Numbered from the stretch's first letter, positions 1-10,425 are shown. The stretch: 64,000 nucleotides of DNA from Lucinisca nassula (GCA_963580285.1 OY757016.1:43663124-43727123), one strand, 5' to 3'. The notes: a model not told the origin generated them from the sequence alone. Translations and numbers: made by a program.

Positions 1-52
1 TAAAATCGGAAGTGTCGTCAACTTCATGATGTATTTACATGATATATGACAG

Positions 53-302
53 TTAACCCATAAAGTGCCAATCACGACAAATGTTGTCTGTTTTGTCGTC
101 TGCCAGTTACTTTAAAAGTCATTTTTGTCAACAGTGTGGACCCAGATCAGACTGCTCCTCTAGGAGCAGTCTGATCTGGGCCCACACTGTTTTCCTGTAT
201 GCAAATGTTTTTTTAAAAAGTTTCCAAGAAGATTCAACAGACGACATAAGCAGAAGACATTAATTTTTCAGATGTAGTTTTTCTGGGGGTCTTCAGGGTT
301 AA
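53..302. mobile_element. Foldback MITE, family F (copy 1)
   Basis: About 250 bp bounded by GTTAACCC on the left and GGGTTAA on the right. The centre (131-190) is a near-perfect palindrome with two 30-base arms containing CCCAGATCAGACTGCTCCT and its complement. Three other full copies with the same ends and layout lie at 13236-13475, 26229-26457 and 42819-43050. No open frame of note. Family name unknown. Confidence 0.75.
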
Positions 303-593
303 AATTGGAAGTGTGGTTGACTTCATGATGTATTTACATGATGTGTGACAGTTAATGGGATCATAAACATACATACATGCTTATAAAGAACATTCACGAT
401 TTTTGCACCATTGGAACATGTAAACGTTATCAGCGCCTAGCAACATCCCTTCGGCAGTGCCAGGCAAATTCCTCTCCTCTGTAAGTTCAAATGGTATGAC
501 ATAAGCACTAGAGACGAGGGCCTCAACCTTCTTCAAACTCACATGCGGCACAAACTAATAGGGCAAGAGATAGAAAATACCAGGTTTGTGACC
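303..593. other. No recognised feature
   Basis: I see no coding or repeat structure I can support here. Confidence 0.5.
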
Positions 594-822
594 TTTGATA
601 TCAAGTTTGTCAGGAAAGGCTTTGAGAATGCTTGTAGAATTGTGAGGCTTGCTGAGCGATTCTACATGCATTCTCAAAGCCCAGCCTGATAAACTTCAAG
701 TTTATCAGGTAAGGCTTCCTCAGGCAAGGCTTCCGAGAATGCTTGTAGAATCGCGAGGCTTGCCTCGAGATTCTACATGCATTCTCAAAGCCAAGCCTGA
801 TAAACTTGATATCAAATGACAC
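594..822. repeat. Double palindromic repeat
   Basis: Starts TTTGATATCAAGTTTGTCAGG and ends with the inverse, CCTGATAAACTTGATATCAAA. Inside are two head-to-tail modules (about 610-690 and 720-800), each a hairpin: GAGAATGCTTGTAGAAT on one side and ATTCTACATGCATTCTC on the other. The 70-residue minus-strand frame across it is only a product of this repetition. Confidence 0.75.
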
Positions 823-836
823 TAATCTGGTACTCT

Positions 837-1012
837 ATTTATCAGTTAATCCCATTGTACACTCTTACATTTTTGCCAATTTTTTCCAATAGTCCAGTTC
901 ATAGAAGTGCAATGTGACATTGACCTGATAAAGCTCACTTGTCGTGAGATAGCATATCTTTATCAGGTCAAGGTGTCACAATGCAATTAATATAGGGGGT
1001 AACTGATAAAAA
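837..1012. repeat. Inverted-repeat element, about 175 bp
   Basis: TTTATCAGTTAATCCC at the left is answered by GGGGTAACTGATAAA at the right. A second inner hairpin (about 905-985) pairs TGACATTGACCTGATAAAG with CTTTATCAGGTCAAGGTGTCA. Probably a small MITE; family not recognised. Confidence 0.6.
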
Positions 1013-1194
1013 TAACTTCTCGCATGAAGCTACCTCGGGGTTTTCTGAGACCCAAAATAAAATCTGGTCCTACTTAGCCACCGCAATCCTCCCTACCCAA
1101 AATATTTTTTGGCCATATAGGACTGTATATTTTTTTTTTCTTAAAAAAGGCAAATTTACTATAATCAACCTAAATAGTAGGACAATCCGGTCTT

Positions 1195-1262
1195 AGCAGA
1201 AAGTGCAGACCCAGATCAGCCTGTTTCAAAGAGCAGTCTGATCTGGGTCTGAACTGTTTGCC
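1195..1262. repeat. Short hairpin of the GATCAG type
   Basis: Arms AGTGCAGACCCAGATCAGCC and its approximate inverse ending AACTGTTTGCC. Same hairpin core as the family F foldbacks but without their flanking arms. Confidence 0.7.
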
Positions 1263-1610
1263 TTTCCACCTCCACATTTTTGGTACACCATTTGTGGGCA
1301 CAATAAATTTGTTCAAATTGTGGGGTGTTGTTATCTCAGTACTACGACGGGGTAATTACTGTACCAGTGTGGTACATTTTTAGCACTGTTATATTTTGAC
1401 TATTTTCACATTTTGCAGAAAATAAAATTATGTAAACCTGCCTACCCTACGAAAAATTCACGGGTTGGCAACTGCATACAAAATATTTTTGCATTTGGCC
1501 GAACATGACTGTGACCAGCCAAGGCTGTGGCGAGTCTGCGCATAAGCGCAGGCACGCCAGAGCCTTGGCTGTTCACCTAGGAGTTGAGTACCCTCATCTC
1601 AATGGCTGAC

Positions 1611-1618
1611 TTATTTAT
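1611..1618 (-). promoter_or_regulatory. Possible polyadenylation signal of the contactin-like gene
   Basis: On the minus strand AATAAATAAG lies about 18-25 bases after the stop codon at 1636-1638. AATAAA is the standard signal but the very short 3' UTR this implies is unusual, so another signal further down may be used. Confidence 0.3.
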
Positions 1619-1635
1619 TTCTTCTTCCGTGACAA

Positions 1636-1790
1636 TTATTCCTTCTGTAATATCCTGTGAGCTATGAGTATTGCCATTCCTAGGAGTACTGTTAGGAGAC
1701 TGGAAGACAGGCCCGCTGCCGATGCAGTATGGTAGACATACTCAACCTTTGTTGTGGATGGATCCCAGTTGATCTGCACCACCCTGTCCT
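1636..1790 (-). CDS. CNTN-like: Contactin-like gene, last exon: C-terminal stalk and hydrophobic tail
   Basis: Minus-strand exon of 155 nt after the acceptor TTTCTGATTACAG. It completes the codon split from the 8527-8707 exon (A + AG, Lys) and reads 50 residues to TAA at 1636-1638. It begins DRVVQINWDPSTTKVEY, then has a small-residue stretch TASAAGLSSS and a hydrophobic run LLTVLLGMAILIA, followed by HRILQKE. A short tail of this kind directly after the last FN3 domain fits a GPI-anchor signal, as in contactins, with the cleavage site probably in the Ser/Ala/Gly stretch. The basic HRILQKE end is slightly unusual, so a single-pass membrane anchor with a very short cytoplasmic tail is the alternative. 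The exon is seen directly; the anchor type is inference. Confidence 0.85.
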
Positions 1791-1884
1791 CTGTAATCAG
1801 AAATGGTAACAATACATGGAAAAGTTTAACACCAGTATTTAATGATCGCTCCTAGATAGAAACATTTCATATACAGAAACAATA
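1791..1884 (-). other. Start of the intron before the last exon
   Basis: Intron 1791-8526, about 6.7 kb, flanked by GTAAGT and TTACAG on the minus strand. This first part shows no repeat. Confidence 0.6.
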
Positions 1885-2232
1885 CACCTGTGGACACAAA
1901 TCCGTTCAAACTTTGATGGGCTTCATTTCATTTTGATTTGACTTTTCATTCAGTATTTCCTTACATCCTGTCAGTCAATTGCAAGCCAGAAATACATTCA
2001 AAACATAAAGTGTTGTACATTTTGGTGTAGACTTCTGCACTGTCCAATCAGAATACATCTCAAAAGTCAATCAGACCTAAAAATGGAATAAAAGAGACCA
2101 ATCAATGAAAACTTCTGGATCCAGTTTTAGACTACTTTGATGAATGACATTTGCTTGTCAATCTAACTTGATACAAAGAGATTAATTGAAAGGTACTTCA
2201 TAAAAGTTTGAACAGTTTTGTGTTCACAGGTG
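1885..2232. mobile_element. MITE with CACCTGTG inverted ends, TA flanks
   Basis: Left end CACCTGTGGACACAAA and right end TTTTGTGTTCACAGGTG are inverted copies; similarity continues inward (CGTTCAAACTTT against AAAGTTTGAACAG). TA lies on both sides. 348 bp, non-coding. TA duplication and size fit a Tc1/mariner-superfamily MITE; the assignment is inference. Confidence 0.7.
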
Positions 2233-2316
2233 TAAATGGAAATGAATAATTCCAGCATTAAATGACTAACCTGGCATTTTGATTAGCCCATAATGACTCC
2301 GACTATCTTGATTGTT

Positions 2317-2434
2317 TTTTTTTTTTTTTTTTTTTTTTTTTTCTGTTTCAGTTTTACAACCATTTCAAGATTATTTCAGTTATTTTGAGCCATTTGTCAA
2401 TCAGCAGTGGGCGAAAACCAGAGTACCAAAAGAA
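2317..2434 (-). mobile_element. tRNA-Lys-type SINE, 3' half, interrupted
   Basis: Minus-strand SINE. A T run (2317-2342) is the A-tail side. Then comes sequence matching the 3' body of the intact copy at 61547-61777 (TTTCAAGATTATTTCA, GGGCGAAAACC). It stops at 2434 where the tandem-repeat element starts, and continues at 6593. Confidence 0.75.
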
Positions 2435-5400
2435 ACAAGAGGACCGCTCACCTGAGCTCACAGATTCAAAGTTTAAGGAAGTGCCAACCTTTACTGAAGG
2501 CTTTATGGGAGGACATGGTGATGACAGGGTAAGCATTTTCTGAAAATCAAGTAGAATTTAACTCTATGATAAACAGGCTGACCTCACCGGTTTTCAAACT
2601 CATTCAAGCTTTTATTCCTGACTTGCTAAGAAGATCCGATCTAAACTGAAGTGGCTATGGTGATGACAAGTTCAAAAACAAGAGTTTTCAAACTCCTCCA
2701 AGCTTTCTGCCTGACTTCCTTGTTTGTAAGTTTCATGAAGATCCGTTCAAAACTAAAGGGGCAGCAGTGATAACAATGTCGAAAATAGGCATTTTCAGCA
2801 ATCAAAGGCACGTCACTCTATGATAAATGTGCCGACTTGGCCGGTATTCGAACTCACCTGAGGTTTTATTCCCAGCCACCTTACATGTAAGTTTCAGAAA
2901 GATCCGATCAGACTTGGCCAGTATTCAAACTCATCCAAGATTTTATTCCCAGCCACCTCACGTATAAGTTTCAGAAAGATCAGATCAAAACTGAAGGGGC
3001 TAGGGTGATGACAAGGTCAAAATTTGGCATTTTTAGCAATCAAAGGGATGTTACTCTAAAATAAATGAGCCCACTTGGCCAGTTTTCGAACTCATCCGAG
3101 GTTTCATCCCCAGCCACCTTACATATAAGTTTCAGAAAAATCCGATCAAAACTGAAGGGGCTACGGTAATGACAAGGTCAAAAATCAACATTTTCAGCCA
3201 TCAAAGGGACAGAACTCTACGATAAATGGGCTGACTTGGCCTGTTTTCGAACTCATCCAAGATTTTATCCCCAGCCACCTTACATATAAGTTTCAGAAAG
3301 ATCCGATCAAAACTGAAGGGGCTATGGTGATGACAAGGTCAAAAATCGGCATTTTCAGCAATCAAAGGGACGTAAATCAATGATAAATGGGCCAACTCTG
3401 CCGGTATTCAAACTCATCCTAGGTTTTATCTCCAGTCACCTTACATATAGGTTTCAGAAAGATTCGATCAAAACTGAAGGGGCTACGGTGATGACAAGGT
3501 AAAAAATCGACATTTTCAGCCATCAAAGGGACATAACTATATAGTTAATGGGGCAACTTGGCCTGTTTTCGAATGCATCCGAGGTTTTATCCACAGCCAC
3601 CTTACATATAAGTTTCAGAAAGATCCGATCAAAACTGAAGGGGCTACAGTGTTGACAAGGTCAAAAATCAACATTTTCAGCAATCAAAGGGACCTAACTC
3701 TATGATAAATAGGCCACCTTTGCCGGTATGCGAACTCATCCGAGGCTTTATCCCCAGCCACCTTGCATATAAGTTTCAGAAAGATCCGATCAAAACTCAA
3801 AGGGCTACGGTGATGACAAGATCAAAAATCGGCATTTTCAGCAATCAAAGGGACGTTACTCTGTGATAAATGGACCAACTTGGCTGGTTTTCGAACTCAT
3901 CCGAGATTTTATACCCGCCAATTTACATATAAGTTTCAGAAAGATTCGATCAAAACTGAAAGGGCTACAGTGATGACAAGGTCAACAAGAGGCCCATGGG
4001 CCACTACGCTCACCAGAGGTCATGTGGTTTATACCATATACAGGCTTGATGCCCATCTTGGTCATGTGACAACAAAAGGCTTCCATGCAATCAGTAAAAT
4101 CCACTGTCTTGCCTTTTTTCCATACAATTGTCTATGTGACCAAATTTGACCGTGACGTAAAAACAGGTCAAGGTCAGCCAAAAGTCATCATTTGAACAAA
4201 ATTGGTAGGGTCCGAGCCCCCGATGCTGCATACCAAGTTTCAATGTCATCAGCCATTTGGTTCCTGAGATGAAGATTTTTTAAGGTTTTTACCATATATG
4301 AGCATGGCAGCCATATTGGTCATGTGACCCAGTCCTTATGAACAAACTTTCATTCCCCCTTCCCATAGAAGCTCAACATGTAATTTGGTTTAAATCAACC
4401 TAGCAGTTTGAGAAGAGAAGAAGATTAAAATACTGAATCTGAGCCATCCAGGACAAAGGTCAGCAAATGACCTTGACCTTTGGAGTTGAAAAACTTCCAT
4501 TCAGCTGATTGCAAATATCATCTCTGATGCCACAGGTTACCATGCAATCAGAAAAATCTACTGTTTTGCCTTTTTTCCATACATATGTCTAAGTGACAAT
4601 TTTTGACCTTGACGTAAAATAGGTCTAGGTCAATCAAAGGTCATCATTTTAACAAACTTGGTAGGGCCCCGAGTCCCTGATGCTGCATACCAAGTTTAAA
4701 GAACATCGGCCATTCGGTTCTTGAGAAGAAGATTTTTAAAGGTTTTTTCCATATATGGGCATGGCGGCCATATTGGTCATGTGACACAGTCCTCATGAAC
4801 AAACTTTCGTTCCCCCTTCCCACAGAGGCTCCACATGTAATTTGGTTTCAATTTGACGACGGACCAATGCCTATACTATAAGCTCCCCCGGAGCCTTTGG
4901 CTCTGGTGAGCTAAAAATATGCTGTGTTGACATTTTCCCACACAAAAGTCTATGTGAGCAATTTTGACCTTGGCGTAAAATGGGTCAAGGACATCCTAGA
5001 GTCATCATTTTAGCAAACTATAATAGGCCCAAGTCCCCAATGCTACATACCAAGTTCCATCACAAGCAGACCACTGGTTCAGGAGAAGAAGATTTTTGAA
5101 GGGTTTCTACCTTATATGGGCATTGAGGCCAGCTTGGTCATGTTACCTGGACCCTGAGAGCAAACTTTCGTTCCCCCATCCTATGAATGCTGCACTTGAA
5201 ATTTTACTTTAATCGGCCCAGCAGTTTTTTTTAGAAGAAGTATTTGAAAATGCTGACGCGGACGGCGGATCACTGCCTATACTATACGCTCCCCTAGGAG
5301 CCTTCCGCTCTGGTGAGCTAAAAATATATGCTATTTTGACTTTATCCCTTATAAAAGTCTCTGTGACCAAATTTGACCTTGCCGTAAATTGGGTCAAGGT

Positions 5401-6592
5401 CGTCCGAGGGTCATCATTTTTGCAAATTATGATGGGCCCCGAGTCCCCAATGCCACATACCAAGTTTCATCACAATCGGCCCACTGGTTCAGGAGAAGAA
5501 GATATTTAATGGGTTTTTACCTTACATGGGCATAGTGGCCATCTTGGTCACGTGACCAAACTCAAATTAATTTAAATTTCATTTCCTTGTTCTAAAAAAC
5601 TTTCAGACAAAATTTGGTTGCAAATGACCTAGTGGTTTCAGTGAAGAACAAATTGTTAATTTTCATATCTGAAAGACCTTGGGCTTAGGTCAGGGAATAG
5701 TCTTGACCTTGAAAACTAGTGTAGTTTCACTAGCACATTTTGCCCACTGCATTTACTAATTTTCAGGTCACAGGCTGTAATAGTTTAAAAAAATGATGCT
5801 GTTTTGACTATTTCCCATACAAAAGTCTATGTAACCAAATTTGACCTTGGCGTATAATGGGTCAAGGTCATCCGAGGGTCATCATTTTAGCAAATTATGA
5901 TAAGCCCCAGTCCCCAATGCCACATACCAAGTTTCATCACAATCGGCCCACTGGTTCAGGAGGAGAAGATTTTTTAAAGGTTTTTACCTTATATGGGCAT
6001 AGCGGCCATCTTGGTCATATGACCAAACTCAAATTACTTAAATTTCATTTCCTTGTTCTAAAAAGTTTTCAGACAAAATTTGGTTGCAAATAGCCTAGTG
6101 GTTTCAGTGAAAAACAAATTTTTAATTTTCATATCTGAATGACCTTGGACCAAGGTCAGGGAATAACCTTGACCTTGAAAACTAGTTTAGTTTCACTAGC
6201 ACATTTTGCCCACTGCATTTACTAATTTTCAGGTCACAGGCTGCAACAGTTAAAAAAAAATATGCTGTTTTGACTATTTCCCATACAAAAGTCTATGTAA
6301 CCAAATTTGACCTTGGCGTAAAATGGGTCAAGGTCATCTGAGGGTCATCATTTTAGCAAACTATGATGGGCCCGAGTCCCCAATGCCACATAACAGGTTT
6401 CAACACAATTGGCCCACTGGTTCAGGAGGAGAAGATTTTTTAAGGGTTTTTGGAGGAGAAGTCATTTGAAAATGTTGACGCCGACGCGGACGCGGACGCG
6501 GACACGGATGCGGACGCGGACGACAGACGACGGACGGCGGATCACTGCCTATACTATAAGCTCCCCCGGAGCCTTCGGCTCTGGTGAGCTAA
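2435..6592. mobile_element. Array-bearing Helentron-like element (composite), inserted in a SINE
   Basis: Begins CAAGAGGACCGCTCACC and ends GGTGAGCTAA at 6592. The two halves of one SINE lie on either side, so both boundaries are well placed. The first part (2435-3985) is about nine imperfect monomers of about 161 bp, with landmarks AAACTGAAGGGGCTACGG and CAAAGGGACGTAACTC. A second left terminus, CAAGAGGCCCATGGGCC, occurs at 3986. It is followed by longer units (about 360-470 bp) sharing GGTCATCATTTTAGCAAA. Terminus-like hairpins ending GTGAGCTAA also occur internally at 4914 and 5321. A (CGGACG)n-type microsatellite (6478-6540) precedes the final hairpin. No Rep/helicase frame is present, so it is non-autonomous. 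Confidence 0.75.
3986..6592. repeat. Second module of the composite: 360-470 bp tandem units
   Basis: Starts directly after GATGACAAGGTCAA of a 161 bp monomer. Its left hairpin is GGCCCATGGGCC. Units share CCATACAAAAGTCTATGT, TTTGACCTTGGCGTA and GGCCCACTGGTTCAGGAG. Open frames here are by-products of the repeats. Confidence 0.7.
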
Positions 6593-6725
6593 AAACACTT
6601 GACCTGCCACTGAAGAACTTGGCGTCTCACATGTGGCCCAAGCAGAGGCATACCACAGGGGTGAGAGACCAAACAATTTTGTTAGCGGTTTTACCCATTA
6701 GGCCACGGAGATCTGTTATCTTGAT
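6593..6725 (-). mobile_element. tRNA-Lys-type SINE, 5' half
   Basis: Continues the SINE broken at 2434: GAACTTGGCGTCTCACATG, GGTGAGAGACC and TTAGGCCACGGAG match the 61547-61777 SINE read in reverse, up to its tRNA-like head. Degenerate in the anticodon region. Confidence 0.75.
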
Positions 6726-6734
6726 CTTGAACAT

Positions 6735-6736
<2 letters not shown>

Positions 6737-6826
<90 letters not shown>
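6737..6826. repeat. (GT)n microsatellite
   Basis: About 45 uninterrupted GT dinucleotides. It generates spurious Val-Cys and Thr-His frames. Confidence 0.97.
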
Positions 6827-6828
<2 letters not shown>

Positions 6829-6840
6829 TGCATGCCTGCT

Positions 6841-7017
6841 GCCGAATGAAACCAATAGGGTTTATAAGCATGGACGATCCGACTAGCACCGCTTGGCCTG
6901 GGCAGGCTTAGATCCTCTAAGAGGATAACCAGTACTTGTGTGCGGGTCCACTTCAGCTCTGCGTGGAAGCATCGTGCAGCCCAATCTATTTGTCCAAGCC
7001 CCGATGGGCGGGGGCGG
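6841..7017 (-). mobile_element. V-type SINE fragment
   Basis: Matches the 5' portion of the intact minus-strand copy at 13512-13817: CCAATAGGGTTTATAAGCAT, CAGCTCTGCGTGGAAGCAT, AAGCCCCGATGGGCGGGGGC. The 3' tail portion is missing. Confidence 0.75.
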
Positions 7018-7380
7018 CTGTGTGTGTGCCCATGTGTGTGCATGAGTGTGTGTGCATGCAAGCATTTGTGTGTTATCCTTTTTCCAAAAGGCAACCTTTA
7101 CAGACTTATTTCACTTCACTGGAGCTGATTTTAAGTGGTGTGTGGTGGCCGTAAAACATCTTACCGTACTTCATCAGTATTTTCTATTCCCATTGCAATA
7201 ATTTAGCACTTTCTGGGACTTGAAAATTATTATGAGGGTCATGGGATGAGATCTAATTTGCCAAAACTAGCTAGTCTTCCTCACGATACCACACCTGTGT
7301 GCTAAAATAACGTCTTTTTTATCTCTAGAACTGGCATTTTTCAGATAAAAATGCTCAATATTAGTTTTTTTAAATTATTA
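7018..7380. other. GT-rich stretch, then intron without recognised feature
   Basis: 7018-7070 is imperfect GT repeat. From 7071 to 7380 I see nothing I can name. Confidence 0.5.
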
Positions 7381-7579
7381 CACCACAACCTCTTTATAAC
7401 ATGGATATAACACAGTTTCAAGATGGATCCCAAAAATGTATAGATTATATAGAAAAATGGCCATAAATGGTCATTTTTCTATATAATCTATACATTTTTG
7501 TTTGGATATAACACGGTTGTTTAACTAACATGGTTTCTACTTTGGACCCCATTAATAATGTTACAAAGAGGTTGTGGTG
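7381..7579. mobile_element. MITE with CACCACAACCTCTTT ends and central palindrome
   Basis: Ends CACCACAACCTCTTTATAAC and GTTACAAAGAGGTTGTGGTG are inverted, flanked by TA. The centre (about 7437-7495) is a near-perfect hairpin, with arms TATAGATTATATAGAAAAAT and the inverse about a short loop. 199 bp, non-coding. Confidence 0.8.
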
Positions 7580-7594
7580 TATTTCTAGTCGAAA

Positions 7595-7860
7595 TAAAAA
7601 TTTTGGGTGCTCATTAGAACTGCCCCAATGAGGCAGTTCTAATGAGCACCCACAATTTATGTTTTTGAGCACAAAAAAGGATAATAATGATAACTGCTGT
7701 AGATCCACCTACACCCCCCTCCCCATTCACATCCACAATTTATGGTTTTTGAGCACCAAAAAAAAGATAATAATGATAACCGCTGTAGACCCCACCAAAC
7801 CTTTTTCTCGATATAAAGTGGGGTTTAGAGAGGTGTTCAATATATAGACTTTTTAACCTA
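7595..7860. repeat. Palindromic repeat of family E, degenerate
   Basis: Hairpin 7604-7655: GGGTGCTCATTAGAACTGCC and its inverse GGCAGTTCTAATGAGCACCC. It is followed by two direct copies of AGATAATAATGATAAC-type sequence (about 7680 and 7767). Related to the copies at 8109-8400, 15240-15400 and 26750-26945. Confidence 0.65.
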
Positions 7861-7888
7861 ATGTGCCCAAATTTCTTGATTTTTGTTC

Positions 7889-7891
<3 letters not shown>

Positions 7892-7966
<75 letters not shown>
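7892..7966. repeat. (GT)n microsatellite
   Basis: About 37 uninterrupted GT units. Confidence 0.97.
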
Positions 7967-7967
<1 letters not shown>

Positions 7968-8108
7968 CTTTTTTCCAAAATCCACCCTTTATATTTATAT
8001 TTCATGGCCCCAAAGCAATTTGCGCCATCAATGCTCAACAGTACTTACTAATCTCGTTTTGTTTGACTGAATTGAGGTTGAACATTCCTGTCAACACTAC
8101 ATCACTAA

Positions 8109-8400
8109 AACACACCTATATAGTTCTGACCCCCTTGAACCCCACTTTTTTATAGTAAAACTAGGGTTTTCAGGGGTAAACCTTGTTTTTCTTATTTCTA
8201 CTCTAAAATATAGATTGTGGGTACTTGTTAGAACTGCTCAGGGTAAACCTTATTTTTCTTTTTCTACTCTAAAATATATAGATTGTGGGTACTTGTTAGA
8301 ACCGCCTGAGCAGTTCTAACAAGTACCCACAATCTATATTTTAGAGTAGAAATAAGAAAAATAAGGTTTACCCCTGAAAACCCTATATTTTGAGCAGAAA
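8109..8400. repeat. Foldback repeat, family E
   Basis: Contains CCCCTTGAACCCCAC, a partial direct duplication of the AAATATAGATTGTGGGTACT segment (about 8208 and 8274), then a hairpin with arms TTGTTAGAACCGCC and inverse near 8290-8345. TATTTTAGAGTAGAAATAAG mirrors the left flank. Confidence 0.7.
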
Positions 8401-8526
8401 CCGGAAAAAAAAATTGCATTTTTTCATCTTAAAATTTTTCGATTTTTGGAAGAAAAATTTACCATGTATTTGCATTGGCATGTTTTCATAATAATTACGT
8501 CATTTTGGAGATGTTACATAACTTAC

Positions 8527-8707
8527 TGAATATCGAGAACATAGTCTGGGGAGAACTCATTTTTCCGTCTCCTCCCATGCTATACCCGAGAACTCGCAGA
8601 TGATAAAGGGTGTTCGGCTGTAGCTGGTGGATATGGCCATACGTTCTCTTCTCGCAGTGAATGTTCTTTGCATTTCTGATGTCATCAGAGTCACGCCAGT
8701 AACGGAT
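8527..8707 (-). CDS. CNTN-like: Contactin-like gene, exon: second half of FN3-4
   Basis: 181 nt on the minus strand between acceptor AATGTTGTAG and donor GTAAGT. It reads IRYWRDSDDIRNAKNIHC... with the FN3 core L.P.T.Y...V (LQPNTLYHLRVLGYSMGGDG), i.e. the C' to G strands of an FN3 fold. It enters in phase 0 after GYK of the 10510-10625 exon and leaves in phase 1, the usual phase at FN3 domain borders. The following residues come from the last exon. The join GYK|IRYW is the usual FN3 strand C sequence, so frame and order are secure. Role: membrane-proximal extracellular domain of the adhesion protein. Confidence 0.92.
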
Positions 8708-8775
8708 CTACAACATTAAAAATGTTTCATAGTGCCTGTATAGTGGCAGTTAAACAGTTGTTTCAATACTAACTA

Positions 8776-9125
8776 CAGTCGAACTTCGATGGCTCGAACC
8801 CTTTTGGGACCATGAAAATTTGTTCGAGACAGGGGTAGTTCGAGACACAGATGGCTACTTCCAGGAGGTAAAACTGGAATAATTTTGGGACTTTGGTTCG
8901 GTGATCTATGATATAAATGTATGCTGTGTGTACTCATTAGAATCGCCTCATTGAGGCAATTCTAATGAGTACACACAGCATACATTTGCAAGATAAAAGA
9001 TAAAAATATCCTAAATTTCACCCTCCCTATTTCTTACGTAGAGAAATTCCCAAGGGACTCAAGAACGGGTTCGACTCAGCCATGGTAAACGAGCCATCCG
9101 AGTTCGGGCCAATGAAGTTCTACTG
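8776..9125. mobile_element. MITE family B (copy 1)
   Basis: Ends CAGTCGAACTTCGATGGCTC and its inverse GAAGTTCTACTG, with TA on both sides. A palindrome lies inside (8932-8988): GTACTCATTAGAATCGCCTC and its inverse. 350 bp. CAGT ends with TA duplication fit Tc1/mariner/pogo-type MITEs (inference). Other copies at 24446-24795 and 25687-26033. Confidence 0.85.
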
Positions 9126-9254
9126 TAACTTAATGTGTCATTCTACAACTCATGAATTAAGGGATTTGCATCTATACCTCGTGTATTAAGGGCTTTGCAG
9201 TGAAGATTTGACATCAGATTTTTTTTTATTATTAGAATAAGGTAAATCTATATA

Positions 9255-9425
9255 GGTAACAAATATGTGTTTGAGTTTTATGTCTCACCAAAAGCTAAGG
9301 TCATTCAGAGACAGGACCGCGGTTTAAAGACTCATCCAAAAGACTTGAGAAGCCCTGGATCGATCCGTGGACCCCTGTTTTACAATGCAAGTAGCATATC
9401 CTCTTCACCATGGAGGCTTCTAGAC
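9255..9425 (-). mobile_element. tRNA-derived SINE, third type (fragment)
   Basis: Inverse of 16345-16505: GTCTCACCAAAAGCTAAGGTC, AGACTCATCCAAAAGACTT and CTTCACCATGGAGGCTTCTA line up with it. On the minus strand it starts AGAAGCCTCCATGGTGAAG, a tRNA-like A-box region. Confidence 0.65.
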
Positions 9426-9458
9426 TGGGATAGAAATTCTTATCCTACCCAGATTAAC

Positions 9459-9660
9459 CAGTAAAATTCCTTTATTAAGACCACCTTTGGGACTGTTCAA
9501 AAGTGGTAAGACCACTTTTGAACAGTCCCAAAGGTGGTCCATGACCAGAGGACACTGTGGGCAGAGCTCACAAAGAAAAAATAAGTGAAGCCTTCAAAAT
9601 AAGGTTTTTAAAGCAGAATTAGTCTTAATTTTAGGTGATCTTAATAGCAGAACTTTACTG
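9459..9660. mobile_element. MITE family A (copy 1)
   Basis: Left end CAGTAAAATTCCTTTATTAAGA and right end CTTAATAGCAGAACTTTACTG are inverted. Central hairpin at about 9480-9540: GACCACCTTTGGGACTGTTC and inverse. 202 bp. Other copies at 25364-26112 (double) and 55483-55688. Confidence 0.82.
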
Positions 9661-9962
9661 TATTTGTTTGTTTGATTTGAGGTTTAACATCCCCGTCAAC
9701 ACTGTAAAGGTCATTTTGGAGATGTTGCTTCCAATTTTGTGGGACTTTTACTCAACAATGAGATGAAATTACATCTCAAGCCCTGTCGCCCAATGAAACC
9801 AATAGGGTTTATTAACATAGACGGTCCGCCTCCCACCGAGGTTCCTGGACAGGCTTAGATCCGCTAAGCGGTTTACCAGTACTAGTGTGCGGGCCGGATT
9901 CAGCTCTGCGTGGAAGCATCATGCAGCCCATATATTTCTTCAAGCCCCTATGGGCAGGGGCC
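9661..9962 (-). mobile_element. V-type SINE
   Basis: Minus orientation: the 3' tail (TTTGTTTGTTTGATTTGAGG as read on +) lies at the left, the 5' end CCCCTATGGGCAGGGGCC at the right. About 300 bp and collinear with 13512-13817. Confidence 0.82.
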
Positions 9963-10086
9963 AAACTAACTTGATGCTTTATTCTATAACTCATGTACCA
10001 AGACATTTACAGTGAAGATATGACATCAGAATGTGAATGTTTATGTATGTCAGAGTAATTATCTTCTTGTTCTCCTTATTGTCAGG

Positions 10087-10306
10087 GACTCCTGTGAAAG
10101 AATTTTTGTCTCCCATGTCAATAGGGGTCAACTCTTAAAGGAAAGAATTTGCTCCTGAGGAGCAAATTCTTTCCTTTAAGAGTTGACCCACTTTTGGGTG
10201 GGACAAGGGGGGAAAGGGCTTATAGAAAAGCGAACAGGAAGTCCCAAAGGCTGTCTCACTTTGAAAAAAGGCGGGAAATTTTGCCAGGTGTTCCCATTCC
10301 CCTTAA
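10087..10306. mobile_element. MITE family D, TTAA-type (degenerate)
   Basis: Right end GTGTTCCCATTCCCCTTAA is complete; the left end is degraded. Central palindrome 10129-10186: CAACTCTTAAAGGAAAGAAT ... and inverse, arms about 28 bases. Related copies at 19740-20045 and 55740-56001. Confidence 0.65.
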
Positions 10307-10309
10307 AAG

Positions 10310-10425
10310 CTTCTATCATCTCCACAAAAGAATGATGCCGACCCAGCAGGTATTGAACCTGTGAACTCCTGATCACCAGTCAAACGTGCATCTAACTGAG
10401 CTATGAAGGCTGGATATGAAACTAA
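10310..10425 (-). mobile_element. tRNA-Thr-type SINE, head only
   Basis: Read on the minus strand: ATAGCTCAGTTAGATGCA (A-box-like), GACTGGTGATCAGGAG and CAGGTTCAATACCTGCTGG (B-box-like). The same head occurs at 12603. The degraded boxes and presence of SINE sequence argue against a functional tRNA gene. Confidence 0.7.

Noticed and set aside
6409..7094. Open frames of 146 and 155 codons on both strands
   Set aside because: They are read through the (GT)n microsatellite (Val-Cys and Thr-His runs) and repeat flanks; no domain or splice context.
7740..8155. Several frames of 60-90 codons
   Set aside because: Products of the second (GT)n run.
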